From Vibrio taketomensis (lineage in GTDB: Bacteria > Pseudomonadota > Gammaproteobacteria > Enterobacterales > Vibrionaceae), in contig NZ_AP019649.1 in the NCBI RefSeq assembly GCF_009938165.1, positions 496,001 to 560,000 on the forward strand: DNA of 64,000 bases, written 5' to 3'. This document shows positions 9,391-18,408 of this stretch, piece after piece. Both the position numbers and the translations under genes were made by a program. Each line of letters begins with the position of its first letter. Position 1 is the stretch's first letter. Under the pieces are notes generated by a model. The model saw only the letters and a list, made by a program, of their open reading frames with translations. It had not been told where the DNA came from and ran no database searches.

Positions 9391-10413
9391 TTATTTTTGC
9401 GCGTGGTAAATCGTAAATTTATTGGTTTTATTGAGCGTCTCACAATGACCAAAAGATTGTTCGATAATTGGTGGATACTTCAAAAAGCTATTAGCCACAA
9501 TAATCAATTCACCCGCCGATTTTAACTGTTTTGGCGCGTCTTTTAACAATGTTTCCGTTGCTCCATAGCTTGTGTTTAAGCCCGAATGGAATGGTGGATT
9601 GCTAATAATAAATTGATAATCATCGGCGCAGTCTGAATATACGTTAGACGCGAATACTTTACCTTGCAGATTGTTCGCTCTCAGTGTTGCCTTTGATGAT
9701 TCAATCGCTAATGCGCTGATATCACACATTTCTAGCTCAATGGTAGAGTTTAAGGTAGCCATTACCGAACCGATTACTCCAGCCCCACAGCCAAAATCGA
9801 GCACTTTACCTGACAGGTTAGGTAAAGTGTCTAGCAGTAGTTTACTACCGATATCAAATTCACCATGGCTGAATACACCCGGTAAACTCTTAATCGTCAA
9901 TTGATGCTGTTGGTAATTGACGTGGTAGGTCTTAAACCATTGCTGCATATCAAATGGTGCCACGTCTTGAGTACATTGCCCCCAATAGAAAGAGCAACGA
10001 CGAGCAGAATCGTATTTAGTGATAACACCGTATGGTTTAAACATTTTTTCAATGCTTTTGATCCCAGAGCGGTTTTCACCTACGACGACGATTTCCGTAT
10101 CTTTGCCCAACTTTGCCATCAGCATTGCCAGCAAATATTCTGCTTCTGCTTTTGCTTTCGGCCAATAAAGCAACACTAAGTCCGCTTGGGTTGGTTGATC
10201 AAATTCTGCGCCAAATACACAAGTAATGTTGTTGCTGGTTTTAAGTTGATCGTAGTAGCCGTAATGAGTGGTAAATACCGTGACGGATTCACAGTACTTT
10301 TGCAGCTCGATCGGAAATAAGTCTTCAGCTTCGCCGGCTACCAGGACGTGTTTGCCTTCAAAATAGGCAAGTTGGCGCTCAGCAATTTGGCTTGGGGCAG
10401 TATAAGCAGACAT
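9391..10413 (-). CDS. rsmC: 16S rRNA (guanine-1207-N2)-methyltransferase
   Basis: This 340-residue cytoplasmic enzyme methylates G1207 of 16S rRNA in the assembled 30S subunit using S-adenosylmethionine. It has the RsmC two-domain layout: a degenerate N-terminal methyltransferase-like half and an active C-terminal half with the AdoMet loop [13 protein letters not shown] near residue 205 and the catalytic NPPF motif near 271 ([11 protein letters not shown]), typical of N2-guanine/N6-adenine enzymes. Length fits the family (E. coli RsmC 343). It is a single-gene unit divergent from nothing obvious; chiS lies downstream on the same strand with its own promoter gap. Confidence 0.93.
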   Translation of the reverse strand: MSAYTAPSQIAERQLAYFEGKHVLVAGEAEDLFPIELQKYCESVTVFTTHYGYYDQLKTSNNITCVFGAEFDQPTQADLVLLYWPKAKAEAEYLLAMLMAKLGKDTEIVVVGENRSGIKSIEKMFKPYGVITKYDSARRCSFYWGQCTQDVAPFDMQQWFKTYHVNYQQHQLTIKSLPGVFSHGEFDIGSKLLLDTLPNLSGKVLDFGCGAGVIGSVMATLNSTIELEMCDISALAIESSKATLRANNLQGKVFASNVYSDCADDYQFIISNPPFHSGLNTSYGATETLLKDAPKQLKSAGELIIVANSFLKYPPIIEQSFGHCETLNKTNKFTIYHAQK

Positions 10414-10525
10414 GGATTGGCTCAGTGATATAAAACAGTGGGGGATTTTCTCACAAAGCTTTGCTTGGTGCTAACTTATCTGTCACCAATAAAGCGGTGA
10501 GATGGGCAACATATTGAGAATGAAA

Positions 10526-10553
10526 CAAAAAGCCTTGGAACAGAGGCCAAGGC
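10526..10553 (-). terminator. Rho-independent terminator of the AI-2E family gene
   Basis: GCCTTGG/CCAAGGC stem with a U-run on the minus strand (A-run at 10527-10531), 27 bp beyond the stop codon of the upstream membrane-protein gene. Confidence 0.85.
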
Positions 10554-10580
10554 TTTGATGATTACGATAAGGTATCAAGT

Positions 10581-11666
10581 TTACGTTCGATCTTGCTGGT
10601 CGAGAAAATCAGAAAACTCTTCTTCGTAGATATAGAACAGCACCATAGTGACGGCGAAAATGATTGGACCGTAGATTAAACCAATCAAGCCAAAGAGATG
10701 CAGGCCACCAAGTAGAGAGAAGAAGATCATCAGCGTGTTCATTCCCGCGCTGCCTTGCATTAATAATGGTCGTAGAAGGTTATCAATTGAACCTACGATT
10801 GCCACACTCCAAATTAACAAGAAGATGGCCCAAGTCGTATCACCAGTTAGGAAGAGGTAGATAGTCGCTGGAACCCAAATGAGTGCCGTGCCGACGACTG
10901 GGATAAATGACGCAAAACCCATCATTGTGCCCCAGAAAAGCCCAGGGAATCCGGCAAGCCACATCGCAAAACCGCCCGCAAGACCTTGCGCGATCGCGGT
11001 TAAGAACGATCCCATCACAGCGGATTTTGCCACCTTCTCAACCTCGTTGAGTAGTTTGTCTTCTTGGCTGCGAGATAGTGGCAGAATATGACGCATTGCT
11101 GAGATGATTTTGTCGTGATCGCGCAATAAGAAAAACAGCACAAACAACATCAAGAAAAAGGACATCAAAAAGCTGGTCGCGTCCCCCAAAATCTTGGCGC
11201 TAAAGCCAACAATATTGCTACCAAAGGTCGTAGCGAATTGACCGATACGAGCGGCAATTTCTTGTGGTTTGATTTCCTCAAATGGTAGGTAAGTGTTGAC
11301 TAACTTAAGAACTTTAACCACCCAAGGGTGCGCAAAGGCTTCTTGAATGCCACCATGAGTAACCCAAGAGTAAACGTTTTGTGAGAAGACAGTACCTTGC
11401 TGAACAATCGCTGCAAAGACAAACAGGAGTGGAATAACGATGATAAAAGTTAATACCACACAGGACAGTAGCGAAACAACATTCGGGTGTTTAGGCAGTT
11501 TTTTCTCAATCCATTGATGAATAGGGAACATCAGTAGCGAGAGAATAAATGCCATCACAATTGAGTTGATATAAGGCTCGACTAACAAGAAACAAGCAAA
11601 GCCTGCAGCAAGCAATGCTGCGATCAGAACCCAATGTCCTGAGGTGATTTTTAGTTTTTCTGTCAC
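10581..11666 (-). CDS. AI-2E family transporter (PerM/YdiK-like membrane protein)
   Basis: This inner-membrane protein of about 361 residues has an N-terminal pair of hydrophobic segments, a third near residue 60, a long soluble stretch (about 95-155) and a C-terminal block of four or five segments with the conserved glycine-rich motif (GGLHLFGLIGLIYGPI) of the AI-2 exporter family. Members export autoinducer-2 or, in other lineages, exchange sodium and protons; substrate cannot be decided here. The longest frame begins at a TTG (11678); I chose the GTG at 11666, where the protein reads TEKLKITSGHW, although no strong ribosome site supports either. Confidence 0.85.
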   Translation of the reverse strand: MTEKLKITSGHWVLIAALLAAGFACFLLVEPYINSIVMAFILSLLMFPIHQWIEKKLPKHPNVVSLLSCVVLTFIIVIPLLFVFAAIVQQGTVFSQNVYSWVTHGGIQEAFAHPWVVKVLKLVNTYLPFEEIKPQEIAARIGQFATTFGSNIVGFSAKILGDATSFLMSFFLMLFVLFFLLRDHDKIISAMRHILPLSRSQEDKLLNEVEKVAKSAVMGSFLTAIAQGLAGGFAMWLAGFPGLFWGTMMGFASFIPVVGTALIWVPATIYLFLTGDTTWAIFLLIWSVAIVGSIDNLLRPLLMQGSAGMNTLMIFFSLLGGLHLFGLIGLIYGPIIFAVTMVLFYIYEEEFSDFLDQQDRT

Positions 11667-11699
11667 GATAGTGCCCAATTAAGAATCAAGTTATAAGGT

Positions 11700-11766
11700 T
11701 ATACCCAAGTAACCTCGAGCTGCATATTTTCGCGAGGATGACTAGGTTAGGCGTCACTTGGTTATA
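11700..11766. repeat. Palindromic intergenic repeat with TATACCCAAGT termini
   Basis: A 67-bp element between two divergent genes has inverted ends: TATACCCAAGTAAC at the left and the complement of TATAACCAAGTGAC at the right, 12 of 14 positions matching. A second inner stem (CCTCG/CGAGG) sits in the middle. The left terminus recurs at 29135-29144 (before folP) and 50429-50438 (before zapE). This looks like a short, non-coding dispersed element of a type common in vibrios; mobility is inferred. Confidence 0.65.
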
Positions 11767-11819
11767 TTATGAGTATATAATGGCTGGAATTCTAAGTGTT
11801 ATCAATCAGGAGTTAAGTG

Positions 11820-11942
11820 ATGGGGTGTTGTAATAACGATAAATGCAGCGAAAGCCAAACTCGTAAAACCGCTAAGCGAATTCCTTGGTTTGCCATTGTG
11901 CTTATTTGCTTAGCGCTATTGGTCGTCATCAATTGGCAATAA
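11820..11942 (+). CDS. 40-residue Cys-rich single-pass membrane peptide, function unknown
   Basis: ATG at 11820 is preceded by a good ribosome-binding site (CAGGAG, 6 bp spacing). The peptide reads MGCCNNDKCSESQTRKTAKR followed by a hydrophobic helix of about 18 residues and ends NWQ. Three cysteines in the first nine residues (GCC and KC) are followed by a basic stretch and a single membrane segment, implying an N-terminus on the cytoplasmic side by the positive-inside rule. The stop codon is the first base pair of a bidirectional terminator shared with hemL. I do not recognise a family; a metal-binding or thiol role would be guesswork. Confidence 0.6.
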   Translation: MGCCNNDKCSESQTRKTAKRIPWFAIVLICLALLVVINWQ

Positions 11943-11966
11943 AAAAGGCTGCATTGGCAGCCTTTT
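11941..11966. terminator. Bidirectional terminator between the 40-residue ORF and hemL
   Basis: GGCTGC/GCAGCC stem flanked by an A-run (11940-11946) and a T-run (11963-11966); serves the convergent small ORF and hemL. Confidence 0.85.
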
Positions 11967-11986
11967 ACCGAGTATTTCGTTACAAA

Positions 11987-13279
11987 TTAAGCTTCTTGAG
12001 CCAGAATCGCAAAACAGCGATCAGCAGCGCCTAATGTTGCTTCAATTTCTTTGTTACCGTGAGCAAGCGAAGTAAAGCTCGCTTCAAATGCAGAAGGTGC
12101 AAGGTAAACACCGTGATCTAGCATTAGATGGAAGAAACGCTTAAAGCGCTCAACATCACACTTGGTCACTTCTTCATAGCATGTCACTTTGTCTTGGTCA
12201 GTGAAGAAGAAGCCAAACATGCCGCCCACTTGGTTTACTACGAGTGGAATACCGTGCTTATCAGCCAATTGTTTAAAGCCTTCAGCAAGACGTTTAGTAA
12301 TATTGCCAAGACGTTCTTCGTTGCCTTCTGCGCGCAGCACATTCAAACATGCGTTACCCGCTGCCATCGCTACTGGGTTACCAGAAAGTGTACCTGCTTG
12401 ATAAACAGGACCGGTTGGCGCGATGTATTGCATCACGTCACGACGACCACCGAAAGCACCGACTGGCATACCACCACCAATCACTTTACCCAGTGTGGTT
12501 AGGTCTGGCTTGATGTTGTAGTAAGCCTGTGCGCCACCAAGAGCAACACGGAAACCAGTCATTACTTCATCAAAAATCAGTAGTGCGCCTTCTTGGTCAC
12601 AGATCTCACGTAGCCCTTCATGGAAGCCTTCTACTGGTGGAATACAGTTCATGTTGCCTGCAACAGGCTCAACGATGATACATGCAATTTCGCCTTTGTT
12701 CGCCGCGAACAGTTCACGCACTGAATCTAGATCGTTGAAAGTAGCAGTTAGTGTGTGTTTTGCGAAATCTGCAGGTACGCCTGGTGAGCTAGGTTGACCT
12801 AACGTTAGTGCGCCTGAACCAGCTTTTACCAAAAGACTGTCGGCATGACCGTGGTAGCAACCTTCAAATTTCATGATTTTGTCACGACCAGTGAAACCAC
12901 GTGCAAGACGAATTGCACTCATTGTTGCTTCAGTGCCTGAGCTAACCATACGCACTTGTTCCATTGATGGAACGAGCTCAGTAACTAATTCAGCCATACC
13001 AATTTCAAGTTCTGTTGGCGCACCAAAGCTTAGGCCACGTTGTGCTGCATCAATTACCGCTTCACGAATCAGTGCGTGGTTGTGACCCAGAATCATTGGA
13101 CCCCAAGAACCCACATAGTCGATATAGGCTTTGCCATCGGCATCAAAAATAAATGCGCCATCCGCACGTTCAACAAAGATTGGAGCGCCACCAACGCCGT
13201 TGAAAGCACGTACTGGAGAGTTAACGCCACCAGGGATGGTTTTTTGTGCTTTTTGATACAGGTCTTCCGATTTGGTCAT
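11987..13279 (-). CDS. hemL: Glutamate-1-semialdehyde 2,1-aminomutase
   Basis: This 430-residue cytoplasmic PLP enzyme converts glutamate-1-semialdehyde to 5-aminolevulinate, the entry to tetrapyrrole (haem) synthesis by the C5 pathway. The PLP lysine is in [17 protein letters not shown] near residue 265, preceded by [12 protein letters not shown] with the cofactor-binding Asp. The N-terminus ([16 protein letters not shown]) and length are standard. The start ATG has a strong ribosome site (AGAGGATATACC). It is divergent from erpA with 264 bp between the starts. ErpA, which follows, delivers Fe-S clusters; the pairing is common in gamma-proteobacteria. Confidence 0.97.
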   Translation of the reverse strand: MTKSEDLYQKAQKTIPGGVNSPVRAFNGVGGAPIFVERADGAFIFDADGKAYIDYVGSWGPMILGHNHALIREAVIDAAQRGLSFGAPTELEIGMAELVTELVPSMEQVRMVSSGTEATMSAIRLARGFTGRDKIMKFEGCYHGHADSLLVKAGSGALTLGQPSSPGVPADFAKHTLTATFNDLDSVRELFAANKGEIACIIVEPVAGNMNCIPPVEGFHEGLREICDQEGALLIFDEVMTGFRVALGGAQAYYNIKPDLTTLGKVIGGGMPVGAFGGRRDVMQYIAPTGPVYQAGTLSGNPVAMAAGNACLNVLRAEGNEERLGNITKRLAEGFKQLADKHGIPLVVNQVGGMFGFFFTDQDKVTCYEEVTKCDVERFKRFFHLMLDHGVYLAPSAFEASFTSLAHGNKEIEATLGAADRCFAILAQEA

Positions 13280-13543
13280 TGGTATATCCTCTGTGATTAC
13301 TCGGACTAACTTAGGGGGGCATTGTAACTCCCAATTACGGCTTGAAAAACGTTTTCTGACATAATCGGGTTAAAACGCATACAAATGGGTGTAAATACAA
13401 TTAGAAAAAGAGTAATCAGTGGTGAATACTTGAACGCTGCACTCAGGTATTAGATAATCACTCTATTAATACCAAACGAATACTGCAAAGAATAAGCCTA
13501 ATTAAGGTAACAAAAGCAGTAAAAACAAGTGAGAGAGGTCGGT

Positions 13544-13885
13544 GTGAGCGAAGCCAATATCCCCCTAACGTTTTCAGATGCGGCGGCGAAGCGCGTTAAC
13601 ACTCTGATTGCAGAAGAAGAAAACCCAAACCTGAAATTACGAGTTTACATCACTGGTGGTGGCTGTAGTGGTTTCCAGTATGGTTTCACGTTTGATGAGA
13701 ACATCAATGACGGTGACACGACGATCGTAAACAGTGGTGTAACACTAGTGGTTGACCCGATGAGTCTGCAATACCTTATTGGTGGTGAAGTTGATTATAC
13801 CGAAGGTCTTGAGGGTTCGCGCTTCTTCGTAAACAACCCAAATGCGACCACAACTTGTGGTTGTGGTGCATCATTTAGCGTATAA
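13544..13885 (+). CDS. erpA: Iron-sulfur cluster insertion protein ErpA
   Basis: A 113-residue A-type carrier that receives Fe-S clusters and delivers them to apoproteins such as IspG. The three ligand cysteines are present: [11 protein letters not shown] near residue 41 and the C-terminal [11 protein letters not shown]. The protein family begins [13 protein letters not shown], so I chose the GTG at 13544, preceded by GAGAGAGG, over an in-frame GTG five codons upstream. A terminator follows directly, so it is a single-gene unit. Confidence 0.96.
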   Translation: MSEANIPLTFSDAAAKRVNTLIAEEENPNLKLRVYITGGGCSGFQYGFTFDENINDGDTTIVNSGVTLVVDPMSLQYLIGGEVDYTEGLEGSRFFVNNPNATTTCGCGASFSV

Positions 13886-13903
13886 GTTGCACATCTGAAT
13901 TCG

Positions 13904-13929
13904 AAAAGCTGCCTAGTGCAGCTTTTTTT
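13904..13929 (+). terminator. Rho-independent terminator of erpA
   Basis: AAGCTGC/GCAGCTT stem with a 5-base loop and a run of seven T residues, 20 bp past the erpA stop codon. Confidence 0.92.
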
Positions 13930-14137
13930 ATGCCTAGCAAACAGACAATGTTGAATTAATGATCGCGATCATAATTGTTGAGGTTAAAAAATTTGTTTCA
14001 TTTTGTTGTCTTGTGATCTCGTTTAGCCTTGTTATGCTAACCACGAGTTAGAAATACATCTTTTTGATTTCAAGCGACAAATGGTGCGTAGAAAAAGGAA
14101 TTCCAAGCACAAGAACTTTTTACCGCTAAGGATAGTT

Positions 14138-15244
14138 ATGGCTAAGTCGTCTATTTTCCGTTTTCTTTCAGTAAGACCTTATCTTATTTCTCTAGCTCTG
14201 GTGCTGGTACTCGGGGTTTGGCTGGCGATGGGAGTAAGTAATTCACAAGAGATTCCATCGCAAAAATCGTCACAAACCAGTGAAATCCCATTGGCAAAAG
14301 TAGCATTTACTTCATTCTCAGCAGAATCGGTACATAAGAGTATTGATCTCTATGGGCGCACTGCGCCGGATAGGCAGGCTCAGTTAGGGGCGGAAATTGC
14401 CGGTAAGATTGTTGCCTTACAAGTCAAAAAGGGTGACAGCGTTAAGCGTAATCAAGTGATTGCAAGCATTGATAAAGGCGATTTAGCGATTCAATTGCAA
14501 CGCGCTTTGGCCATGCTCAAAGTGAGGGAAAAAGAGTTTAATGCCGCTCAATCACTGAAAAGTAAGGGCTTACAGGGTGAAGTTGCTTTTGCTAATGCTC
14601 AAGCGATGTTGGTTGAGGCGAAAGCGATGGTGAGTAATGCTCGATTAGCATTGCGCAATACGGATGTGAAAGCCCCGTTTTCGGGAGTGGTCGATCATTT
14701 GTTTATTGAACTCGGCGATTTTGTTGGCGTGGGCGATCCTGTCGCGACCTTGATTGATTTACAACAAATCGTGATAGAAGCGGACGTCAGTGAACGTCAT
14801 ATTCAAGATCTCAAACTCAATCAACCTGCGACGGTGCGCTTTATTAACGGTCAAGAGACGCAAGGGAAAGTGCGATACATCGCGCGAGTGTCCTCAACCG
14901 CCACCAATACCTTTCCCATTGAAGTTGAGGTTGCTAACCCACAGCAATTGATTCCAGCCGGTGTCAGTACCGAAGTGGAGCTCAACCTTAAAGATCAACT
15001 TGCAGTCAAAGTCACGCCAGCAATGTTGGCGTTAGATGAATCAGGTAACTTGGGAGTAAAGACTTTAGTTGAGCAAGACAAAGTGCGATTTGTGCCGATT
15101 CAGTTAGTGAAAGCAGAACAAGATGGCGTTTGGTTGACGGGACTCGGCGAGCAAGTCGATATCATTACCACCGGGCAAGGCTTTGTTCGTGATGGTGACC
15201 GTGTGAAGGCAGTTATGGCTGATGAACAGCCAGCGAATCAATAG
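14138..15244 (+). CDS. vexG: RND efflux periplasmic adaptor (membrane fusion) subunit, VexG-like
   Basis: This 368-residue adaptor has an N-terminal membrane anchor (about residues 13-32), a biotinyl-lipoyl-like domain (GRTAPDRQAQLGAEIAG, then VKKGDSVKRNQVIASID), a short helical hairpin (residues ~125-170) and beta-barrel/proximal domains. It would link the inner-membrane pump encoded 8 bp downstream to TolC, which is also in this window. The frame is open from an ATG at 14081, but the ATG at 14138 has a proper ribosome site (TAAGGA) and begins the membrane anchor. In V. cholerae the pair between erpA and shyC is VexGH; the symbol rests on that shared order. Confidence 0.88.
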   Translation: MAKSSIFRFLSVRPYLISLALVLVLGVWLAMGVSNSQEIPSQKSSQTSEIPLAKVAFTSFSAESVHKSIDLYGRTAPDRQAQLGAEIAGKIVALQVKKGDSVKRNQVIASIDKGDLAIQLQRALAMLKVREKEFNAAQSLKSKGLQGEVAFANAQAMLVEAKAMVSNARLALRNTDVKAPFSGVVDHLFIELGDFVGVGDPVATLIDLQQIVIEADVSERHIQDLKLNQPATVRFINGQETQGKVRYIARVSSTATNTFPIEVEVANPQQLIPAGVSTEVELNLKDQLAVKVTPAMLALDESGNLGVKTLVEQDKVRFVPIQLVKAEQDGVWLTGLGEQVDIITTGQGFVRDGDRVKAVMADEQPANQ

Positions 15245-15252
15245 GCGGTCGT

Positions 15253-18200
15253 ATGTTTACTCTTATTGATGCGGCGTTATCTCGTACTCGTACCATGCTG
15301 GTGCTATTGGTATTTATTCTTATCTCAGGAGTGATCACTTACGTAACCATTCCGAAAGAGTCGAGTCCAGACATTACCATTCCGATCATTTACGTTTCAG
15401 TAGGGCATCAAGGAATCTCTCCCGTTGATGCTGAGCGCTTGTTAGTCAGGCCAATAGAACAAGAGCTGCGTTCTATTGAAGGGGTAAAAGAGATGACCTC
15501 AACCGCAGGAGAAGGACACGCCTCGGTGATGCTTGAATTCTCGGTTGGGATTGATCTTGATAAAGCGATGGCAGATGTGCGAGATGCCGTTGATCTTGCT
15601 AAGCCTAAGTTACCTGAAGACAGCGATGAGCCAACGGTTAATGAGGTCACCTTTGCCTCTGAAGAACCTGTTTTATCGTTAGTGCTTTATGGCACCGTAC
15701 CAGAGCGCAGCATCATACAGATCGCGCGTCGTTTACAAGATAAACTCGAAAGTTACCGCCAAGTGCTTGAGGTTGAAATCGCCGGTGATCGCGAAGATAT
15801 CGTCGAGATCATTGTCGACCCGTTATTGATGGAAAGTTATGGCTTAGATCAGGCCGATATCTACAATTTGATCGCGCTTAATAACAAAGTGGTCGCAGCA
15901 GGCTTTGTTGATACCGGCTATGGGCGTTTCTCCGTTAAAGTACCATCAGTATTTGATTCGCTTAAAGATGTGTTAGAACTGCCGATCAAAGTCGAGGGTA
16001 AGCAAGTGATCACCTTTGCTGATGTCGCGACTGTACGTCGCGCATTTCGCGATCCTGAAAGCTATGCTCGCCTTGATGGTGAATCGGCGGTGGTGCTCGA
16101 TGTGAGCAAGCGTGCCGGTGAAAATATTATCGAGACGGTGGAACTTGTCAAAGCGGTGCTGAATGAAGCGCAAAAAAGCCCGCAATGGCCAGATAATCTA
16201 TTAGTTAAGTACACTTGGGATCAGTCCGACGATGTACGGATGATGCTTAACGATCTGCAAAACAACATTTTGTCCGCCATCATATTGGTGGTGATAGTGA
16301 TCATCGCAATCTTAGGTATGCGTACAGCGATGCTGGTGGGGATTTCGATTCCCGGCTCATTCCTAGCTGGTTTACTAGTATTAGCGGTGTTTGGTGTCAC
16401 GATTAATATCGTGGTGTTGTTCTCGTTCATTATGGCAGTTGGCATGCTGGTGGACGGTGCGATTGTAGTGACCGAGTTTGCTGATCGGCGTATGCAGGAA
16501 GGCACGCCGAGAAAACAAGCTTATCGAGATGCAGCTAAACGTATGGCATGGCCAATTACCGCTTCGACGGCAACCACACTTGCCGCATTTGCACCATTGC
16601 TCTTCTGGCCCGATATTACGGGTGAGTTTATGAAGTTTTTGCCATTGACCTTGATCGCAACCTTAAGCGCCTCTTTAGTGATGGCGATGCTCTTTGTCCC
16701 TGTGCTTGGTGGATTATTCGGTAAGCCGCAAATCGTTACTGCAGAAAGTCGCCAGCGAATGGTGGCGCTGCATGATGGTGATTTTACGCAGGCGACGGGT
16801 ATTACTAAGCTCTACTATCACACGCTCAATGTCGCTCTTAACCACCCGCTTAAAATTTTATTGTTGGCGGTGGCGATGGCTTTTGGCGTGGGCACGGCTT
16901 ACAACAAAGCAGGGTTGGGGGCTGAATTTTTCCCTGAAGTCGATCCCGCCTTTTTTACTGTCAAAGTGCGCTCTTATGGCGATCTGTCGATTAATGAAAA
17001 AGATCAGATTATGCGTGATATTGAGCAAATGATGCTGGGTCATGATGAATTTGAGAGTGTTTATACCCGCACTGGTGGCGACGATGAAATCGGTCAAATC
17101 CAAATTACACCAGTAGATTGGCAATATCGCCGTAAGGTTAAAACCATTATTGAGGATCTAAAACAGACGACGGACCAATACGCTGGTGTCGAGATAGAAT
17201 ATAAGTTTCCTGATGCTGGCCCTCCGGTTGAACACGATCTGGTGATCGAAATGTCCGCACAAGATTTGGACCAACTCGATTTCGCCGCCAAACAAGTGCG
17301 TGAATGGGCAGATAACTATCCGGCATTGACCAATATTAGTGACAATTCGAGCAAAGAGGGCATTGATTGGCAGATTGATATTCGCCGCGATGATGCTTCT
17401 CGTTTTGGTGCCAATGCAACCTTGGTGGGAAATACGGTGCAGTTTGTGACGAACGGCTTGAGACTGGGTGACTATTTACCGGACGATGCCAATGAAGAAG
17501 TGGATATTTTAGTTCGTTATCCTGAAGACAAACGAGACATTGGCAAATTTGATCAACTTCGAGTGAAAACCGCGATGGGGTTAGTACCAATCACTAACTT
17601 TGCTAGCATTGTTCCGGATCATAAACAAGATACGATTCATCGCGTTGATGGTCATCGTATCATCAGTATTAAAGCCGATATTGCCGAAGGCTATAACCTC
17701 GCGTTACAGCTGCCTAAAATTGAGCAGGCACTGAGGAAAATCGACTTTGCCCCAGGCGTTGAGTTTAAATTGCGTGGGCAAAATGAAGAGCAGCAAAACT
17801 CCTCGGCGTTTTTACAAAATGCATTCTTAGTTGCATTGGTCGTGATGGCATTAATCCTAATCACTCAGTTCAACAGTTTCTATCAAGCGTTTTTGATTTT
17901 AAGTGCGGTGCTGTTCTCTACCGTCGGTGTCTTTGCAGGGTTATTGATTTTCCAACGCCCATTCGGTGTTGTGATGTCCGGGATTGGTGTGATTGCATTG
18001 GCGGGGATTGTGGTTAACAACAATATCGTCTTGATTGATACCTACAATCAATTACGTCAGCGTGGAATTGAAAAACGTGAGGCAATTCTTCGCACTGGTG
18101 TACAGCGTTTACGCCCGGTATTGCTAACTACAGTGACCACCATTCTTGGTTTACTGCCGATGGTGCTGGAAATGAATATCGACCTAATCAATCAAAAAAT

Positions 18201-18369
18201 TGAGTTTGGTGCACCAAGCACGCAGTGGTGGTCACAACTAGCGACGGCCGTATCGGGGGGGCTGGCTTTTGCTACCGTACTTACCTTGGTATTAACGCCA
18301 TGCTTATTGATGTTGGGGCGCAACCAATTACCTCAGAATCAAGACAAGCCCATTGTGGTGGAAGATTAG
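15253..18369 (+). CDS. vexH: RND-family multidrug/solute efflux permease, VexH-like
   Basis: This 1038-residue inner-membrane proton antiporter has the full RND architecture: membrane helix 1, large periplasmic loop, helices 2-6, second periplasmic loop, helix 7 and the C-terminal helix bundle. The proton-relay Asp of helix 4 is in SFIMAVGMLVDGAIVV near residue 405, and the helix-10 counterpart (GIVVNNNIVLIDTYNQLR) lies near 925. It follows its adaptor gene by 8 bp and is followed by a strong terminator. No dedicated outer-membrane factor is encoded here, so it probably uses TolC (38.5-39.8 kb). Substrates cannot be read from sequence. Confidence 0.93.
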   Translation: MFTLIDAALSRTRTMLVLLVFILISGVITYVTIPKESSPDITIPIIYVSVGHQGISPVDAERLLVRPIEQELRSIEGVKEMTSTAGEGHASVMLEFSVGIDLDKAMADVRDAVDLAKPKLPEDSDEPTVNEVTFASEEPVLSLVLYGTVPERSIIQIARRLQDKLESYRQVLEVEIAGDREDIVEIIVDPLLMESYGLDQADIYNLIALNNKVVAAGFVDTGYGRFSVKVPSVFDSLKDVLELPIKVEGKQVITFADVATVRRAFRDPESYARLDGESAVVLDVSKRAGENIIETVELVKAVLNEAQKSPQWPDNLLVKYTWDQSDDVRMMLNDLQNNILSAIILVVIVIIAILGMRTAMLVGISIPGSFLAGLLVLAVFGVTINIVVLFSFIMAVGMLVDGAIVVTEFADRRMQEGTPRKQAYRDAAKRMAWPITASTATTLAAFAPLLFWPDITGEFMKFLPLTLIATLSASLVMAMLFVPVLGGLFGKPQIVTAESRQRMVALHDGDFTQATGITKLYYHTLNVALNHPLKILLLAVAMAFGVGTAYNKAGLGAEFFPEVDPAFFTVKVRSYGDLSINEKDQIMRDIEQMMLGHDEFESVYTRTGGDDEIGQIQITPVDWQYRRKVKTIIEDLKQTTDQYAGVEIEYKFPDAGPPVEHDLVIEMSAQDLDQLDFAAKQVREWADNYPALTNISDNSSKEGIDWQIDIRRDDASRFGANATLVGNTVQFVTNGLRLGDYLPDDANEEVDILVRYPEDKRDIGKFDQLRVKTAMGLVPITNFASIVPDHKQDTIHRVDGHRIISIKADIAEGYNLALQLPKIEQALRKIDFAPGVEFKLRGQNEEQQNSSAFLQNAFLVALVVMALILITQFNSFYQAFLILSAVLFSTVGVFAGLLIFQRPFGVVMSGIGVIALAGIVVNNNIVLIDTYNQLRQRGIEKREAILRTGVQRLRPVLLTTVTTILGLLPMVLEMNIDLINQKIEFGAPSTQWWSQLATAVSGGLAFATVLTLVLTPCLLMLGRNQLPQNQDKPIVVED

Positions 18370-18376
18370 AACCAAT

Positions 18377-18406
18377 AAAAAAGCGCTGAATAATCAGCGC
18401 TTTTTT
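18377..18406. terminator. Bidirectional terminator between the RND pump and shyC
   Basis: AGCGCTGA/TCAGCGCT stem with A-run on the left and six T residues on the right; serves both convergent genes. Confidence 0.92.
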
Positions 18407-18408
18407 CG

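Noticed and set aside
9210..9452. 80-codon frame on the minus strand between rsmC and chiS
   Set aside because: Overlaps the end of rsmC in another frame and runs through the rsmC terminator hairpin; no ribosome site.
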